NCBI GenBank assembly: GCA_902614975.1
Contig: CACMND010000005.1
Coordinates: 1-34,764 of the forward strand
Direction: 5' to 3'
Length of the DNA stretch: 34,764 nucleotides
DNA from: an uncultured Pelagibacteraceae bacterium
GTDB taxonomy: Bacteria > Pseudomonadota > Alphaproteobacteria > Pelagibacterales > Pelagibacteraceae
The notes beneath the pieces are model-generated. The model saw only the letters and a program-made list of their open reading frames with translations, was not told where the DNA came from and made no database searches. The position numbers and the translations under genes are program-made. Shown here piece after piece: positions 1 through 9,069 of the stretch. The first letter of the stretch is position 1, and each line of letters starts with the position of its first letter.

Positions 1-723
1 TTCGATACGTTCAATTAAATTAGGACATCCTGCTCTAATATTAAACTCATCTCCGATTTCAAATAAATGATCGTATAGTTTTAAACCCGCCTCATTATTC
101 TCTACATAAATTTCATATCCACCTTGTTTAGACCATCCTGATTGAGCAATTAAATGTTTGGCTCCAGCAAAATCAAAATAATCAAAACCAAAAAATTTTA
201 AATTTGTTATTTTTTCACCAAAAACTTTTTCCATTAATTTAAATGATTTAGGCCCTTGCACAGCCATAATGTCAACTTCGGGTTCGACAATATTTACATC
301 AAATTTATTTCCAATTGCCAATCCTTTTGCAAATAAGATTACATCCGTATCTGCAATAGAAACCCACCATTTATTCTCATTAAATCTTAGAACAACTGGA
401 TCATTAATTAATCCAGCATTATCATCTATGATTGGACAATAATAACATCTTCCATCTTTTGATTTCGAAAGATCTCTACAAGTCATAAGTTGAACCAATT
501 TTGCAGCATCTTTTCCAGTAATCTCTACTTGTCTTTCAGCAGCCACATCCCAAACTTGAACATGCTCTTTTAAATGATGATATGAGTCTTCTAAAGAACC
601 GAATGCAGCAGGAAGCAGCATATGATTGTATATTGTGTAAGCTGTAACACCTTGTTTTTCAATTCTTGATGTATAAGGCGTACCTCTAAGTCTTCTTGAT
701 TTTGCAATTGAAAAGTTTTTCAT
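1..723 (-). CDS. dmdA: DMSP demethylase DmdA (3' end outside window)
   Basis: Tetrahydrofolate-dependent demethylase that takes a methyl group from dimethylsulfoniopropionate (DMSP), giving methylmercaptopropionate (MMPA); a cytoplasmic member of the aminomethyltransferase (GcvT) fold. The ATG is at 723-721 and the frame stays open to base 1, giving 241 residues of a family usually near 370, so the C-terminal third is missing. The N-terminus reads [20 protein letters not shown] and continues through [31 protein letters not shown] and FFGFDYFDF, all of which match the Pelagibacter DmdA I remember rather than generic GcvT. It lies 65 bp downstream of dmdB, and dmdC precedes that, so the DMSP demethylation genes are contiguous. 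No clear Shine-Dalgarno is seen before the ATG. The main alternative, another GcvT-family protein, is unlikely in this context. Confidence 0.93.
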   Translation of the reverse strand, partial: MKNFSIAKSRRLRGTPYTSRIEKQGVTAYTIYNHMLLPAAFGSLEDSYHHLKEHVQVWDVAAERQVEITGKDAAKLVQLMTCRDLSKSKDGRCYYCPIIDDNAGLINDPVVLRFNENKWWVSIADTDVILFAKGLAIGNKFDVNIVEPEVDIMAVQGPKSFKLMEKVFGEKITNLKFFGFDYFDFAGAKHLIAQSGWSKQGGYEIYVENNEAGLKLYDHLFEIGDEFNIRAGCPNLIERIE

Positions 724-788
724 TTTTTAGCTTAGTGTCATCTTTTTATCTATTTGTAAAGAAAGTAAGTTGTTTATTTGAAAGAAAT

Positions 789-2417
789 CTAATTAAGTTC
801 CTTAGCTCTTTTTCTTAATTCAAATTTTTGGATTTTTCCTGTTGATGTTTTTGGAAGTTCACAGAAGTCTATTTTTTTTGGAATTTTGAACCCTGCTAGA
901 GTTTCTCTACAAAAATCGATTAATTCTTTTTCATTTGTCTCTTTATCTGCCACTTTCTCTATAAATGCGCATGGAACTTCTCCCCATTTCTCATCTGGTT
1001 TTGCTACTACTGCAACAATTGAAACAGCTGGGTGCTTAGAAAGTGTGTTTTCGATTTCGATAGAAGAAATATTCTCTCCGCCTGAAATAATAATATCTTT
1101 CGACCTATCTTTAACCTTGATGTATCCATCTGGATAAATAACTGCCAAATCGCCTGAGTGAAACCATCCATCTTTCATAGCCTTTTCAGTAGCCTCTTTG
1201 TCCTTAAAATATCCTTTCATAACAACATTACCTTTGATCATTATCTCGCCAATGGTTTCTCCATCCTTAGGCACTGGTTTCATAGTTTCTGGATCTAAAA
1301 CAACTACTCCTTCTGTGTTTGGAAATCTCACACCTTGCCTTGCTTTAATTTCATTAATTTTATCTTCTTCAAAACCATTCCATTCATCATTCCAAGCACA
1401 TTGTAAAACATGTCCATATGTTTCTGTTAAACCGTAGACATGCATTACCTCAAATCCTAATGCTTTCATTTTTTTGAAAATAATACTTGGAGGTGGTGCT
1501 CCAGCAGTTAAAACATAAACTTTGTTTTTTAATTCTTTTATATCATTTTGTGATGCACCTGTTATCATATTAAGTACAATAGGTGCACCTCCAAAATGGG
1601 TAATGTCATGCTTTTCAATTAATTCAAATATTTTTTTTACATCAATAGCTCTTAAACAAACTGTTTTTCCATTTAACATTGGTATTGTCCACGGGTACCC
1701 CCATCCATTACAGTGGAACATTGGTACAACTGTTAAAAAATTTAATCTATTTGGCATATTCCAAGCAACGGCACTACCTGTTGACATTAAATAAGAACCT
1801 CTATGATGATAAACAACACCTTTTGGATTTCCAGTTGTTCCAGATGTATAACTTAAAGAAATCGCTTGCCACTCATCATTTGGTTTTTTCCAAATATAAT
1901 TTTCATCACCAGTATTTAAAAATTCCTCATATTCTCTATCTCCAATTTTTTTTAATAAGGATTGATCTGCAAAATCGTCTTGAACATCAATTACAATTGG
2001 TTTGTCCTTTAGAGTTGATAAAGCCTTTTCTGCAACAGCATGTAATTGCCTGTCTATTATTAATACTTTTGCTTCACTGTGTTCTAAAATATAAGCAACA
2101 GTTTTTGCATCAAGTCTTGAATTAATTGTATTTAAAACAGCTCCTGTCATAGGAACAGAATAATGTGCCTCGAAAATCTCTGGAGTGTTAAAGGTCATAA
2201 CTGAAACTGTGTCTCCTTCAACAATACCAATTTTCTCTAGTGCACTTGCAAATTTGATGCACCTTTTAAATACTTCAGTCCATGTGAAAGATTTTGTTTC
2301 ATATACTAAAGCCTCATAATTTGGATAAATATCTTTTGCTCTTTCTAGAAAGCTAAGCGGTGTTAACGGGACATAATTTGAAGGATTTTTATCTAAGTTC
2401 TGATTATATTTGTTCAT
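789..2417 (-). CDS. dmdB: MMPA-CoA ligase DmdB
   Basis: Activates methylmercaptopropionate, the product of DmdA, with ATP and CoA to MMPA-CoA. The 542-residue protein is a full-length ANL-superfamily acyl-CoA synthetase: phosphate-binding loop TSGTTGNPKG at residues 191-200, YGLTET motif, hinge region GWFHSGD followed by KDIIISGGENIS, and the C-terminal catalytic lysine in STGKIQKFEL. All catalytic motifs are intact. Its start overlaps the dmdC stop by one base (TGATG), implying translational coupling, and dmdA follows 65 bp downstream. Sequence alone would only say medium/short-chain acyl-CoA synthetase; the DmdB call rests on position between dmdC and dmdA and on the gene order known for DMSP-using alphaproteobacteria. 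Confidence 0.88.
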   Translation of the reverse strand: MNKYNQNLDKNPSNYVPLTPLSFLERAKDIYPNYEALVYETKSFTWTEVFKRCIKFASALEKIGIVEGDTVSVMTFNTPEIFEAHYSVPMTGAVLNTINSRLDAKTVAYILEHSEAKVLIIDRQLHAVAEKALSTLKDKPIVIDVQDDFADQSLLKKIGDREYEEFLNTGDENYIWKKPNDEWQAISLSYTSGTTGNPKGVVYHHRGSYLMSTGSAVAWNMPNRLNFLTVVPMFHCNGWGYPWTIPMLNGKTVCLRAIDVKKIFELIEKHDITHFGGAPIVLNMITGASQNDIKELKNKVYVLTAGAPPPSIIFKKMKALGFEVMHVYGLTETYGHVLQCAWNDEWNGFEEDKINEIKARQGVRFPNTEGVVVLDPETMKPVPKDGETIGEIMIKGNVVMKGYFKDKEATEKAMKDGWFHSGDLAVIYPDGYIKVKDRSKDIIISGGENISSIEIENTLSKHPAVSIVAVVAKPDEKWGEVPCAFIEKVADKETNEKELIDFCRETLAGFKIPKKIDFCELPKTSTGKIQKFELRKRAKELN

Positions 2418-4177
2418 CAGTTAAATTTTGCGCTCATAGTATATTTACTACCAGAAATAGCAGATTTATAATGGCTCTCAGCTCTAGGCAAAATTTTATC
2501 AAAATAGTAATTTCCTGTATTTAATTTATCTTCATAAAACTCTTTATTATTTTCCAAATTTTCATAGCTTTTTCTCATTGTCTTTAGCCATATAAATGAA
2601 AGACAAAAATAACCAAAAAATCTTAAATAATCGTTACATGATGCGCTTATATCGTCTTTTGGTGTGTTACCATTAGGAGATATCCATTCAGTGAAATCTG
2701 ACAATATATTTTTTAATTCAGATATTTTTTTTACATGTTCATTTAATTTATCTACTTTTGAACAATCTTGAATTTCTGTTTCTACATATTTCATAAAATT
2801 ATCAAAAACTTTTTTCTGACTTATTTTTCTAAATACAAAATCAATTGCCTGCACTGAATTAGTTCCTTCATAAATAGGTGTAATTCTATTATCTCTAAAT
2901 AATTGTTCTATTCCTTGGTCTTTTGTATAACCATAGCCACCAAAAACCTGAATTGCTTCATTGGTTATTTCCATACCCATATCTGTAAAAAATGACTTAA
3001 TTACAGGCGTCATAAGACCTACAATATCCGATGCATCTTTTTTTACTTCCTCTGAACTATGACTTAAGCTTACATCTACCTGCTGAGCCATCCAAAAAGA
3101 TAAGGATCTTTCTCCCTCAATTATAGACTTCATATTTAATAAACTTCTTCTTATATCTGCATGCTTAATAATTAAATCTGTTTCTCCATTAGAATTATTA
3201 TTTGATTTACCTTGTTTTCTCTCTTTAGAATAACTTAAAGCAGTTTGATAAGCTGTTTCAGATAGACCTAATCCTTGTATACCGACAACGATTCTTTCTA
3301 AGTTCATCATTGTAAACATAGAATTTAAGCCTTTGTTCTCTGGTCCGATCATATACCCTTTGGCATCATCAAAACTTAATACACATGCGGGTGAACCTTT
3401 AATACCCATTTTTGATTCAATTGAAACAGTATTGACTCCGTTTCTTGGACCAATTGATCCATCATCATTAATTTCATATTTTGGTACTAAAAATAAACTT
3501 ATTCCCTTCGTTCCTTTTGGTGCGTCCTGCGTTCTTGCTAAAACAAGGTGTATAATATTTTCAGTTAAATCGTGGTCACCAGAAGTAATAAAGATTTTTT
3601 GTCCACTTATATTATAAGTACCATTTTCATTTTTAATTGCCTTTGTTTTTATTAATCCTAAATCTGTTCCACATTGAGGCTCTGTTAAACACATTGTCCC
3701 ACTCCATTTACCCTCAACAATTTTAGGAAGATATGTATTTTTGATTTCTTCAGTTGCATGACTCAAAATACAATTGTATGCACCTATACTTAATTCACTA
3801 TATAATTTAAAAGATAAACTTGATGATGAAAGCATTTCATCAAAAAAAGCACTTACAGTTTTTGGCATTCCTTGACCACCATATTTTGGATCACAAGTTA
3901 AAGATACCCATCCATCTTCTATAAATTTTGAATATGCCTCTTTATAACCTGGAGGGGTTCTAACTACTCCATTTTCATAGACACAAGGATTTTCGTCTCC
4001 AGCTTTTGCTAAAGGAAGAAGCATTTCTTCATTAATTTTTGCAGCTTCCTCTAAGATATCTTTTACTAGATCAGAAGTAACTTCTTTATATTTTTCAATT
4101 TCGTTATAATTTTTATTATCTTTTAGATGTTCAAATAAGAACATCATATCTTTCACAGGTGCGGAATAAACAGTCAT
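2417..4177 (-). CDS. dmdC: MMPA-CoA dehydrogenase DmdC
   Basis: FAD-dependent acyl-CoA dehydrogenase expected to oxidise MMPA-CoA to methylthioacryloyl-CoA in the DMSP demethylation pathway. At 586 residues it is of the long acyl-CoA dehydrogenase type used by DmdC, with the extra C-terminal domain. Visible motifs are CLTEPQCGTDLG (substrate/FAD loop), ISGQKIFITSGDHDL, and FGGYGYTKDQGIEQLFRD. The catalytic base is Glu437 in IYEGTNSVQ. It lies 32 bp after leuB on the same strand and overlaps dmdB by one base. No hydratase for the next step (DmdD or AcuH) is present in this window. Without its neighbours it would be annotated only as a long acyl-CoA dehydrogenase. Confidence 0.88.
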   Translation of the reverse strand: MTVYSAPVKDMMFLFEHLKDNKNYNEIEKYKEVTSDLVKDILEEAAKINEEMLLPLAKAGDENPCVYENGVVRTPPGYKEAYSKFIEDGWVSLTCDPKYGGQGMPKTVSAFFDEMLSSSSLSFKLYSELSIGAYNCILSHATEEIKNTYLPKIVEGKWSGTMCLTEPQCGTDLGLIKTKAIKNENGTYNISGQKIFITSGDHDLTENIIHLVLARTQDAPKGTKGISLFLVPKYEINDDGSIGPRNGVNTVSIESKMGIKGSPACVLSFDDAKGYMIGPENKGLNSMFTMMNLERIVVGIQGLGLSETAYQTALSYSKERKQGKSNNNSNGETDLIIKHADIRRSLLNMKSIIEGERSLSFWMAQQVDVSLSHSSEEVKKDASDIVGLMTPVIKSFFTDMGMEITNEAIQVFGGYGYTKDQGIEQLFRDNRITPIYEGTNSVQAIDFVFRKISQKKVFDNFMKYVETEIQDCSKVDKLNEHVKKISELKNILSDFTEWISPNGNTPKDDISASCNDYLRFFGYFCLSFIWLKTMRKSYENLENNKEFYEDKLNTGNYYFDKILPRAESHYKSAISGSKYTMSAKFN

Positions 4178-4209
4178 AAATTTAATAGTATCAAATTAAG
4201 TTAATTTTT

Positions 4210-5319
4210 TTATTTTTGCAAATATGCAATAATCGCATCTCCCATACCAGAAGTTGAAATTTCTTTTGTTCCTTTTGACATAATATCTCTAGTTCTTAAC
4301 CCATCATCTAGTACATTTTGCACTGCTTTTTCTAAGTCATCAGCCTCTTTATCTAAGTCAAGAGAGTACCTCAGGGCCATTGCAAAACTCAAGATGGTTG
4401 CAATTGGATTTGCAATTCCTTTTCCAGCAATATCTGGAGCAGATCCATGAACAGGCTCATACATTGCTCTCATTTCACCATCTTTATTTTTTGCACCCAA
4501 AGAAGCTGAAGGTAATAAACCTAAAGATCCGGTCAACATAGATGCTTCATCTGACAACATATCACCAAACAAATTATCTGTCACAATTACATCAAATTGC
4601 TTTGGATTTCTCAAAAGTTGCATTGCACAATTATCTGCAAGCATATGATTTAACTCAACATCTTTAAATTCTTTATCGTGAAGATTTTGAACTTCCTCTT
4701 TCCATAATTGACCTGCTTCCATAACATTCGATTTTTCACAGGAAGTAACTTTGTTGTTTCTCTTCTTTGCTAGATCAAATGCAACTCTAGCAACTCTTTT
4801 AATTTCTGATGAAGTATAAGTATGAGTGTTTATTCCTTTACGTTCACCATTATCAATTGGCTTAATGCCTCTCGGCTCACCAAAATAAATGCCGCCTGTC
4901 AATTCTCTAACAATCATGATGTCTAGACCTGATACGATTTCAGGTTTTAGGGTAGATGCCTCAACTAATTGTTTAAAACAAATTGCAGGCCTCAAATTTG
5001 CAAATAATTTTAATTCTTTTCTTAGCTTAAGAAGAGCTCTCTCAGGTCTTTTGGAAAAATCTAAATTATCATATTTTGGTCCACCCACAGCTCCTAAAAT
5101 GACTGCTTCACATTCTAATGATTTATAAAATACTTCATCTGTAATCGGTGTTCCGTGCTTGTCGTAAGATGCTCCTCCAACTAAGGCCTCTTCCATATCA
5201 AAATCAAGAGATTTATTTACATTAAACCAAGTTATAATTTTTTTAACTTCACCAATAACCTCGGGACCAATACCATCACCTGGTAATAATAAGAATTTTC
5301 TTTTTTTGACTTTAATCAT
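4210..5319 (-). CDS. leuB: 3-isopropylmalate dehydrogenase
   Basis: Catalyses NAD-dependent oxidative decarboxylation of 3-isopropylmalate to 2-oxoisocaproate, the third committed step of leucine synthesis. The 369-residue length is normal. Motifs seen: N-terminal [11 protein letters not shown], substrate-binding arginines in [15 protein letters not shown] and [21 protein letters not shown], the metal/substrate segment [15 protein letters not shown], and nucleotide-binding [18 protein letters not shown]. It overlaps the end of leuD by 8 bp, so the leu genes are coupled. The distinction from isocitrate or tartrate dehydrogenases is secure because of leuC and leuD upstream. Confidence 0.97.
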   Translation of the reverse strand: MIKVKKRKFLLLPGDGIGPEVIGEVKKIITWFNVNKSLDFDMEEALVGGASYDKHGTPITDEVFYKSLECEAVILGAVGGPKYDNLDFSKRPERALLKLRKELKLFANLRPAICFKQLVEASTLKPEIVSGLDIMIVRELTGGIYFGEPRGIKPIDNGERKGINTHTYTSSEIKRVARVAFDLAKKRNNKVTSCEKSNVMEAGQLWKEEVQNLHDKEFKDVELNHMLADNCAMQLLRNPKQFDVIVTDNLFGDMLSDEASMLTGSLGLLPSASLGAKNKDGEMRAMYEPVHGSAPDIAGKGIANPIATILSFAMALRYSLDLDKEADDLEKAVQNVLDDGLRTRDIMSKGTKEISTSGMGDAIIAYLQK

Positions 5320-5917
5320 TAAATATCCAAGGCTTAGTGGATTTTAATTTTTCTTCAAATGAAATTATTTTATTAGACTTTTCCAAAGACAGTGCAATAT
5401 CATCTAGTCCCTCAATTAAACATTTTTTTTTAAATTCATCTAATTCAAATTTGATTTCTTTATTCCCAAAAATTATTTTTTGATCTGGTAAATTTATTGC
5501 AATTTCTTCTTGTCTCTTAGAATATTCAGAAAGTTCTTTTATCTGTTCATCATTAACTTTAATAGGCAATATTCCATTTTTAAAACAATTATTATAAAAT
5601 ATATCTGCGTAACTAGTACTTATAACGCAAGTGATACCAAAGTCTAAAAGTGCCCATGGCGCATGTTCTCTAGATGATCCACATCCAAAATTATTCCCTG
5701 CAATTAAAATCTTAGAATTATCATATGGGGATTTATTTAAGATAAAGTCATCTACTACTTTACCTTTTTCGTCATATCTCATTTCATAAAATAAATTTTT
5801 TCCAAGTCCTGTTCTTTTTATTGTTTTTAAAAATTGCTTTGGAATAATCATATCTGTATCGATATTTACAATTGGTAAATATGCAGGAATACTTTTTAAT
5901 GTTGAGAATTTGTTCAT
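5312..5917 (-). CDS. leuD: 3-isopropylmalate dehydratase small subunit
   Basis: Small subunit of isopropylmalate isomerase, which with LeuC interconverts 2- and 3-isopropylmalate. The 201-residue protein has the family hallmarks: [16 protein letters not shown] near the N-terminus, [20 protein letters not shown] (the substrate-recognition GSSREHA loop), and [20 protein letters not shown]. The start follows the leuC stop directly, with no spacer. The C-terminal overlap with leuB is 8 bp. All key residues are present. Confidence 0.97.
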   Translation of the reverse strand: MNKFSTLKSIPAYLPIVNIDTDMIIPKQFLKTIKRTGLGKNLFYEMRYDEKGKVVDDFILNKSPYDNSKILIAGNNFGCGSSREHAPWALLDFGITCVISTSYADIFYNNCFKNGILPIKVNDEQIKELSEYSKRQEEIAINLPDQKIIFGNKEIKFELDEFKKKCLIEGLDDIALSLEKSNKIISFEEKLKSTKPWIFND

Positions 5918-7321
5918 TTAACTATTGTATTTTCTAACATCATCTAAATTTCCAGATATAGCAGCTGCAGCAGCCATAGCTGGACTAACTAAATGAGTTC
6001 TTCCACCTCGTCCTTGTCTTCCTTCGAAATTTCTATTTGATGTTGATGCACATCTTTCTTCTGGCTTCAACTTATCTGCATTCATAGCTAAACACATTGA
6101 ACAACCTGGCTCACGCCATTCAAATCCAGAATTTTTAAATATTACATCTAAACCTTCTTGCTCTGCTTGTTGTTTTACTAATCCTGAACCAGGAACTATC
6201 ATTGCATTTACATGAGAAGCAATTTTTTTATCTTTTAAGATTTTTGCAGCTTCTCTTAAATCTTCAATTCTTCCATTTGTGCAACTTCCAATAAAAACTT
6301 TATCAATTCTAATATCTTTTATTTTAGTTTTCGGCTTTAAACCCATATATTTTAATGACCTGTTAATAGAATTTTTTCTGTCTTCGTTTTGCTCATTTTC
6401 AGGATCAGGAACAATTCCATCAATATCTACTACATCCTGAGGCGAAGTTCCCCAAGTTACCATTGGTTTAATATCTTTGCCCTCAAGACTGATTTCTTTG
6501 TCAAATACTGCATCACCATCAGACTTTAATTTACTCCAATATTCTAATGCTTTGTCCCAATTTGAATTCTTTGGAGACATTGGTTTACCTTTTAAATAAT
6601 TAAAAACTTTTTCATCTGGCTCTATTAATCCAGCCCTTGCTCCACCTTCAATTGTCATATTGCAAATCGTCATTCTTTGTTCAACACTTAAATTAGAAAT
6701 TAAGTTTCCAGCATATTCAATTACATAACCAGTTCCACCAGCTGTACCAATTTTTCCGATTATTTGTAATATTACATCCTTAGATGTTACTCCAACAGGA
6801 AGAGATCCATTAACGTTTATTCTAAAATTTTTTGATTTTTTTTGAACTAAAGTCTGTGTTGCCAAGACATGTTCCACTTCCGAAGTTCCAATTCCGAATG
6901 CTAATGCACCAAATGCTCCGTGCGTAGCAGTGTGACTATCACCACAAACAATAATCGTTCCTGGTTGTGTAAATCCCTGTTCTGGACCAATAATATGAAC
7001 TATTCCTTGTCTTTTATCATTCATTCCAAAAAGATTTATTCCAAATTCTGCACAGTTTTTTTCTAGTGTCTCAATTTGTATTTTTGAATCTTCGTCAGTA
7101 ATAGGTACTGATCTATCCGTTGTTGGAACATTATGATCTGCTACTGCTAAAGTTAAAGAAGGTTGTCTAACTTTTCTATTAGAATTTCTTAAACCTTCAA
7201 ATGCTTGTGGACTAGTAACTTCATGAATTAAATGTCTATCAACAAATAAAAGTGAAGTCCCATCCTCTTGTTGATGAACAAGATGATCATTCCATATTTT
7301 ATCGTATATAGTTTGAGGCAT
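5918..7321 (-). CDS. leuC: 3-isopropylmalate dehydratase large subunit
   Basis: Large, [4Fe-4S]-bearing subunit of isopropylmalate isomerase (aconitase superfamily). Length 467 is typical. Cluster ligands are Cys347 in SCTNGR and Cys407/Cys410 in GCSMCLAMN; other hallmarks are [27 protein letters not shown] and [21 protein letters not shown]. The start lies 9 bp after the rplS stop, so leucine synthesis genes follow straight on from the ribosomal-protein operon with no visible terminator. Confidence 0.97.
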   Translation of the reverse strand: MPQTIYDKIWNDHLVHQQEDGTSLLFVDRHLIHEVTSPQAFEGLRNSNRKVRQPSLTLAVADHNVPTTDRSVPITDEDSKIQIETLEKNCAEFGINLFGMNDKRQGIVHIIGPEQGFTQPGTIIVCGDSHTATHGAFGALAFGIGTSEVEHVLATQTLVQKKSKNFRINVNGSLPVGVTSKDVILQIIGKIGTAGGTGYVIEYAGNLISNLSVEQRMTICNMTIEGGARAGLIEPDEKVFNYLKGKPMSPKNSNWDKALEYWSKLKSDGDAVFDKEISLEGKDIKPMVTWGTSPQDVVDIDGIVPDPENEQNEDRKNSINRSLKYMGLKPKTKIKDIRIDKVFIGSCTNGRIEDLREAAKILKDKKIASHVNAMIVPGSGLVKQQAEQEGLDVIFKNSGFEWREPGCSMCLAMNADKLKPEERCASTSNRNFEGRQGRGGRTHLVSPAMAAAAAISGNLDDVRKYNS

Positions 7322-7330
7322 TGTAAAAAA

Positions 7331-7912
7331 TTATTTTTTTACTTCAGGATTTTCTTTTTTTTCATCAGTTTTTTTTTCCACTGATGGGGTTTCTTCTTTA
7401 GTTTCTTTTTTTTCTTCTGGTTTTTTTGCTTCTACTTTTGGAGCATCTTTATTGGAATCTTGTTGGCTATCTGCTGTTTTTTGTTCTGTATCAGGCATAA
7501 CATTTTCTTCTGTTACTTCGTGAATCTTAGTTTCAACATCTATACCTATTTTCTTTTTAATTTTTTCTGCAATTCTTGCAGATTTACCTGTTCTATCTCT
7601 CAAATAATATAACTTGGCTCTTCTAACTTTTCCTGACCTTACAACTTTAATTGTATCTACAATCGGACTATATAAAGCAAATGTTCTTTCCACACCTTCA
7701 CCAAAAGAAATTTTTCTTACAGTAAAAGAAGAATTGATATCTCTATTTTTTTTTGCAATACACACACCTTCAAAATATTGAATACGATCTCTTTTTCCCT
7801 CAGTTATTCTAACTCCAACTTTAACAATGTCCCCTGGGAAAAATTCTGGATGCTTTCTCTCAGAAATAATTTTTTTTACTTTAGATTGATTAATTTCTTC
7901 AATTGTCTTCAT
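7331..7912 (-). CDS. rplS: Large-subunit ribosomal protein L19 with charged C-terminal tail
   Basis: Ribosomal protein L19, at the 30S/50S interface. The conserved core occupies about residues 1-118, with [43 protein letters not shown], and [21 protein letters not shown]. The remaining roughly 75 residues form a low-complexity tail rich in Glu, Lys and Pro, not needed for the L19 fold. A similar tail occurs on S16 in the same operon. trmD ends one base before this gene starts, and leuC follows after 9 bp. Confidence 0.96.
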   Translation of the reverse strand: MKTIEEINQSKVKKIISERKHPEFFPGDIVKVGVRITEGKRDRIQYFEGVCIAKKNRDINSSFTVRKISFGEGVERTFALYSPIVDTIKVVRSGKVRRAKLYYLRDRTGKSARIAEKIKKKIGIDVETKIHEVTEENVMPDTEQKTADSQQDSNKDAPKVEAKKPEEKKETKEETPSVEKKTDEKKENPEVKK

Positions 7913-7913
7913 T

Positions 7914-8609
7914 TTAGTTCTCTTTAGTCTTTTTATATAATTGCCACAAATCTGGTCTTCGGTCGCGTGTTATAGCCTCAGATTGAGATAAACGCCAGTC
8001 TTTAATTTTGGCGTGATCGCCTGATAATAGCACATCTGGAACACTTTTTTCCTCCCATATTTGAGGTTTTGTAAATTGAGGATACTCTAAAAGTCCGTTT
8101 TCAAAACTTTCTTCTTTAGCTGAATTTGTATTGCCAAGAATACCAGGAATAAATCTTAAAATTGCATCAAGAATTACAAATGAAGCTCCTTCACCTCCAG
8201 ATAAAACAAAGTCTCCTATACTTACTTCCTCAATATTTCTTGTTTTTAATAATCTTTCATCAACTCCTTCAAAGTGTCCACAAATTATATTTATTGTTTT
8301 TTCTTGAGATAGTTGTTTTGCTAATTGATGATTGAACAACTTACCCTTCGGACTTAGATAAATAATCTTTTCGCCATCTTTAACATTCATATCTATTGAT
8401 TTTGCTAATACATCTGCTTTCATTAACATACCTTCACCTCCTCCATAGGGAGTGTCATCAACAGTTTTATGTTTATCAAATGCATACTCTCTTATATCCA
8501 CAGTATCTATTTTCCATTTATTCTCTGATAGTGCTTTACCAAAAATACCTTGACCTAAATAACCTGGAAAAAAATCTGGATAGAGTGTGAATATACGAGC
8601 TTCTAACAT
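7914..8609 (-). CDS. trmD: tRNA (guanine-37-N1)-methyltransferase
   Basis: SPOUT-family enzyme that makes m1G37 next to the anticodon, preventing +1 frameshifting. The 231-residue protein has [23 protein letters not shown] at the N-terminus, [43 protein letters not shown], and the trefoil-knot SAM loop [15 protein letters not shown]. The C-terminal RRPDLW segment is also present. It overlaps the last base of rpsP and is followed one base later by rplS. RimM, normally encoded between rpsP and trmD, is absent here. Confidence 0.97.
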   Translation of the reverse strand: MLEARIFTLYPDFFPGYLGQGIFGKALSENKWKIDTVDIREYAFDKHKTVDDTPYGGGEGMLMKADVLAKSIDMNVKDGEKIIYLSPKGKLFNHQLAKQLSQEKTINIICGHFEGVDERLLKTRNIEEVSIGDFVLSGGEGASFVILDAILRFIPGILGNTNSAKEESFENGLLEYPQFTKPQIWEEKSVPDVLLSGDHAKIKDWRLSQSEAITRDRRPDLWQLYKKTKEN

Positions 8610-9055
8610 TATTTTTTTTCTTCTTCCTTAGGTGCTTCTGCTGGCTTAGCTTCTTCCTTAGGTGCTTCTGCTGGTTTAGCTTCTTCCTTAGGTGCTTCTG
8701 CTGGTTTAGATGCATCTCCTTCTGGTTTCGCTTCTGCACCTTCGTCAGCTTTTTTTCTATCTTTTTTAGGAATTGCTTTTTGAGGATTGTTTCCTTTTTC
8801 AGGCATTGGCATTATATCGTTTTCTCCCAATAACCTTGCAACTCTTGTTGTTGGCTGAGCTCCTTGACCTAACCAATATTTAATTCGCTCAGAATCTAAG
8901 CCAATCCTTTCCTTTTTATCCTTCGGTAATAACGGATTATAAAAACCTAATTTTTCTATAAACCTTCCGTCTCTTGGAAATCTACTATCAGCCACAACAA
9001 TTTTATATACTGGCCTTTTTTTAGTACCTCCCATTGATAGTCTCATTTTTAACAT
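8609..9055 (-). CDS. rpsP: Small-subunit ribosomal protein S16 with repetitive tail
   Basis: Ribosomal protein S16, a 30S assembly protein. The core is about residues 1-80: [40 protein letters not shown], and [20 protein letters not shown] keep the first ATG because alphaproteobacterial S16 proteins usually start with a similar MLKIRLARGG. Beyond the core is a tail of about 65 residues ending in three near-identical copies of [10 protein letters not shown], encoded by a 30-bp direct repeat. The tail is Ala/Pro/Glu/Lys rich and presumably disordered. The gene lies 14 bp after ffh. Confidence 0.96.
   Translation of the reverse strand: MLKMRLSMGGTKKRPVYKIVVADSRFPRDGRFIEKLGFYNPLLPKDKKERIGLDSERIKYWLGQGAQPTTRVARLLGENDIMPMPEKGNNPQKAIPKKDRKKADEGAEAKPEGDASKPAEAPKEEAKPAEAPKEEAKPAEAPKEEEKK
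8621..8710 (-). repeat. Three tandem 30-bp repeats inside rpsP
   Basis: Three head-to-tail copies of a 30-bp unit (8621-8650, 8651-8680, 8681-8710) encode the decapeptide [10 protein letters not shown] in frame near the S16 C-terminus. Copies 1 and 2 differ at one base (ggcttagc versus ggtttagc) and the third diverges at its far end. The near-identity at DNA level suggests recent slippage or recombination rather than old duplication, so copy number may vary between strains. Confidence 0.9.
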
Positions 9056-9069
9056 TACTTATATCTCCT

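Noticed and set aside
1679..2125. 148-residue plus-strand frame opposite dmdB
   Set aside because: Lies wholly inside a well-supported gene on the other strand, with low-complexity Leu/His/Gln-rich sequence and no motif. Antisense shadow.
8621..8710. CRISPR-like 30-bp repeats
   Set aside because: The copies are directly adjacent with no spacers, in frame within rpsP and encode a decapeptide. They are a coding tandem repeat.
8536..8739. 67-residue reading frame over the trmD/rpsP junction
   Set aside because: It is an out-of-frame reading of the rpsP tail repeats and trmD start, with a repetitive Gln/Lys product and no ribosome-binding site.
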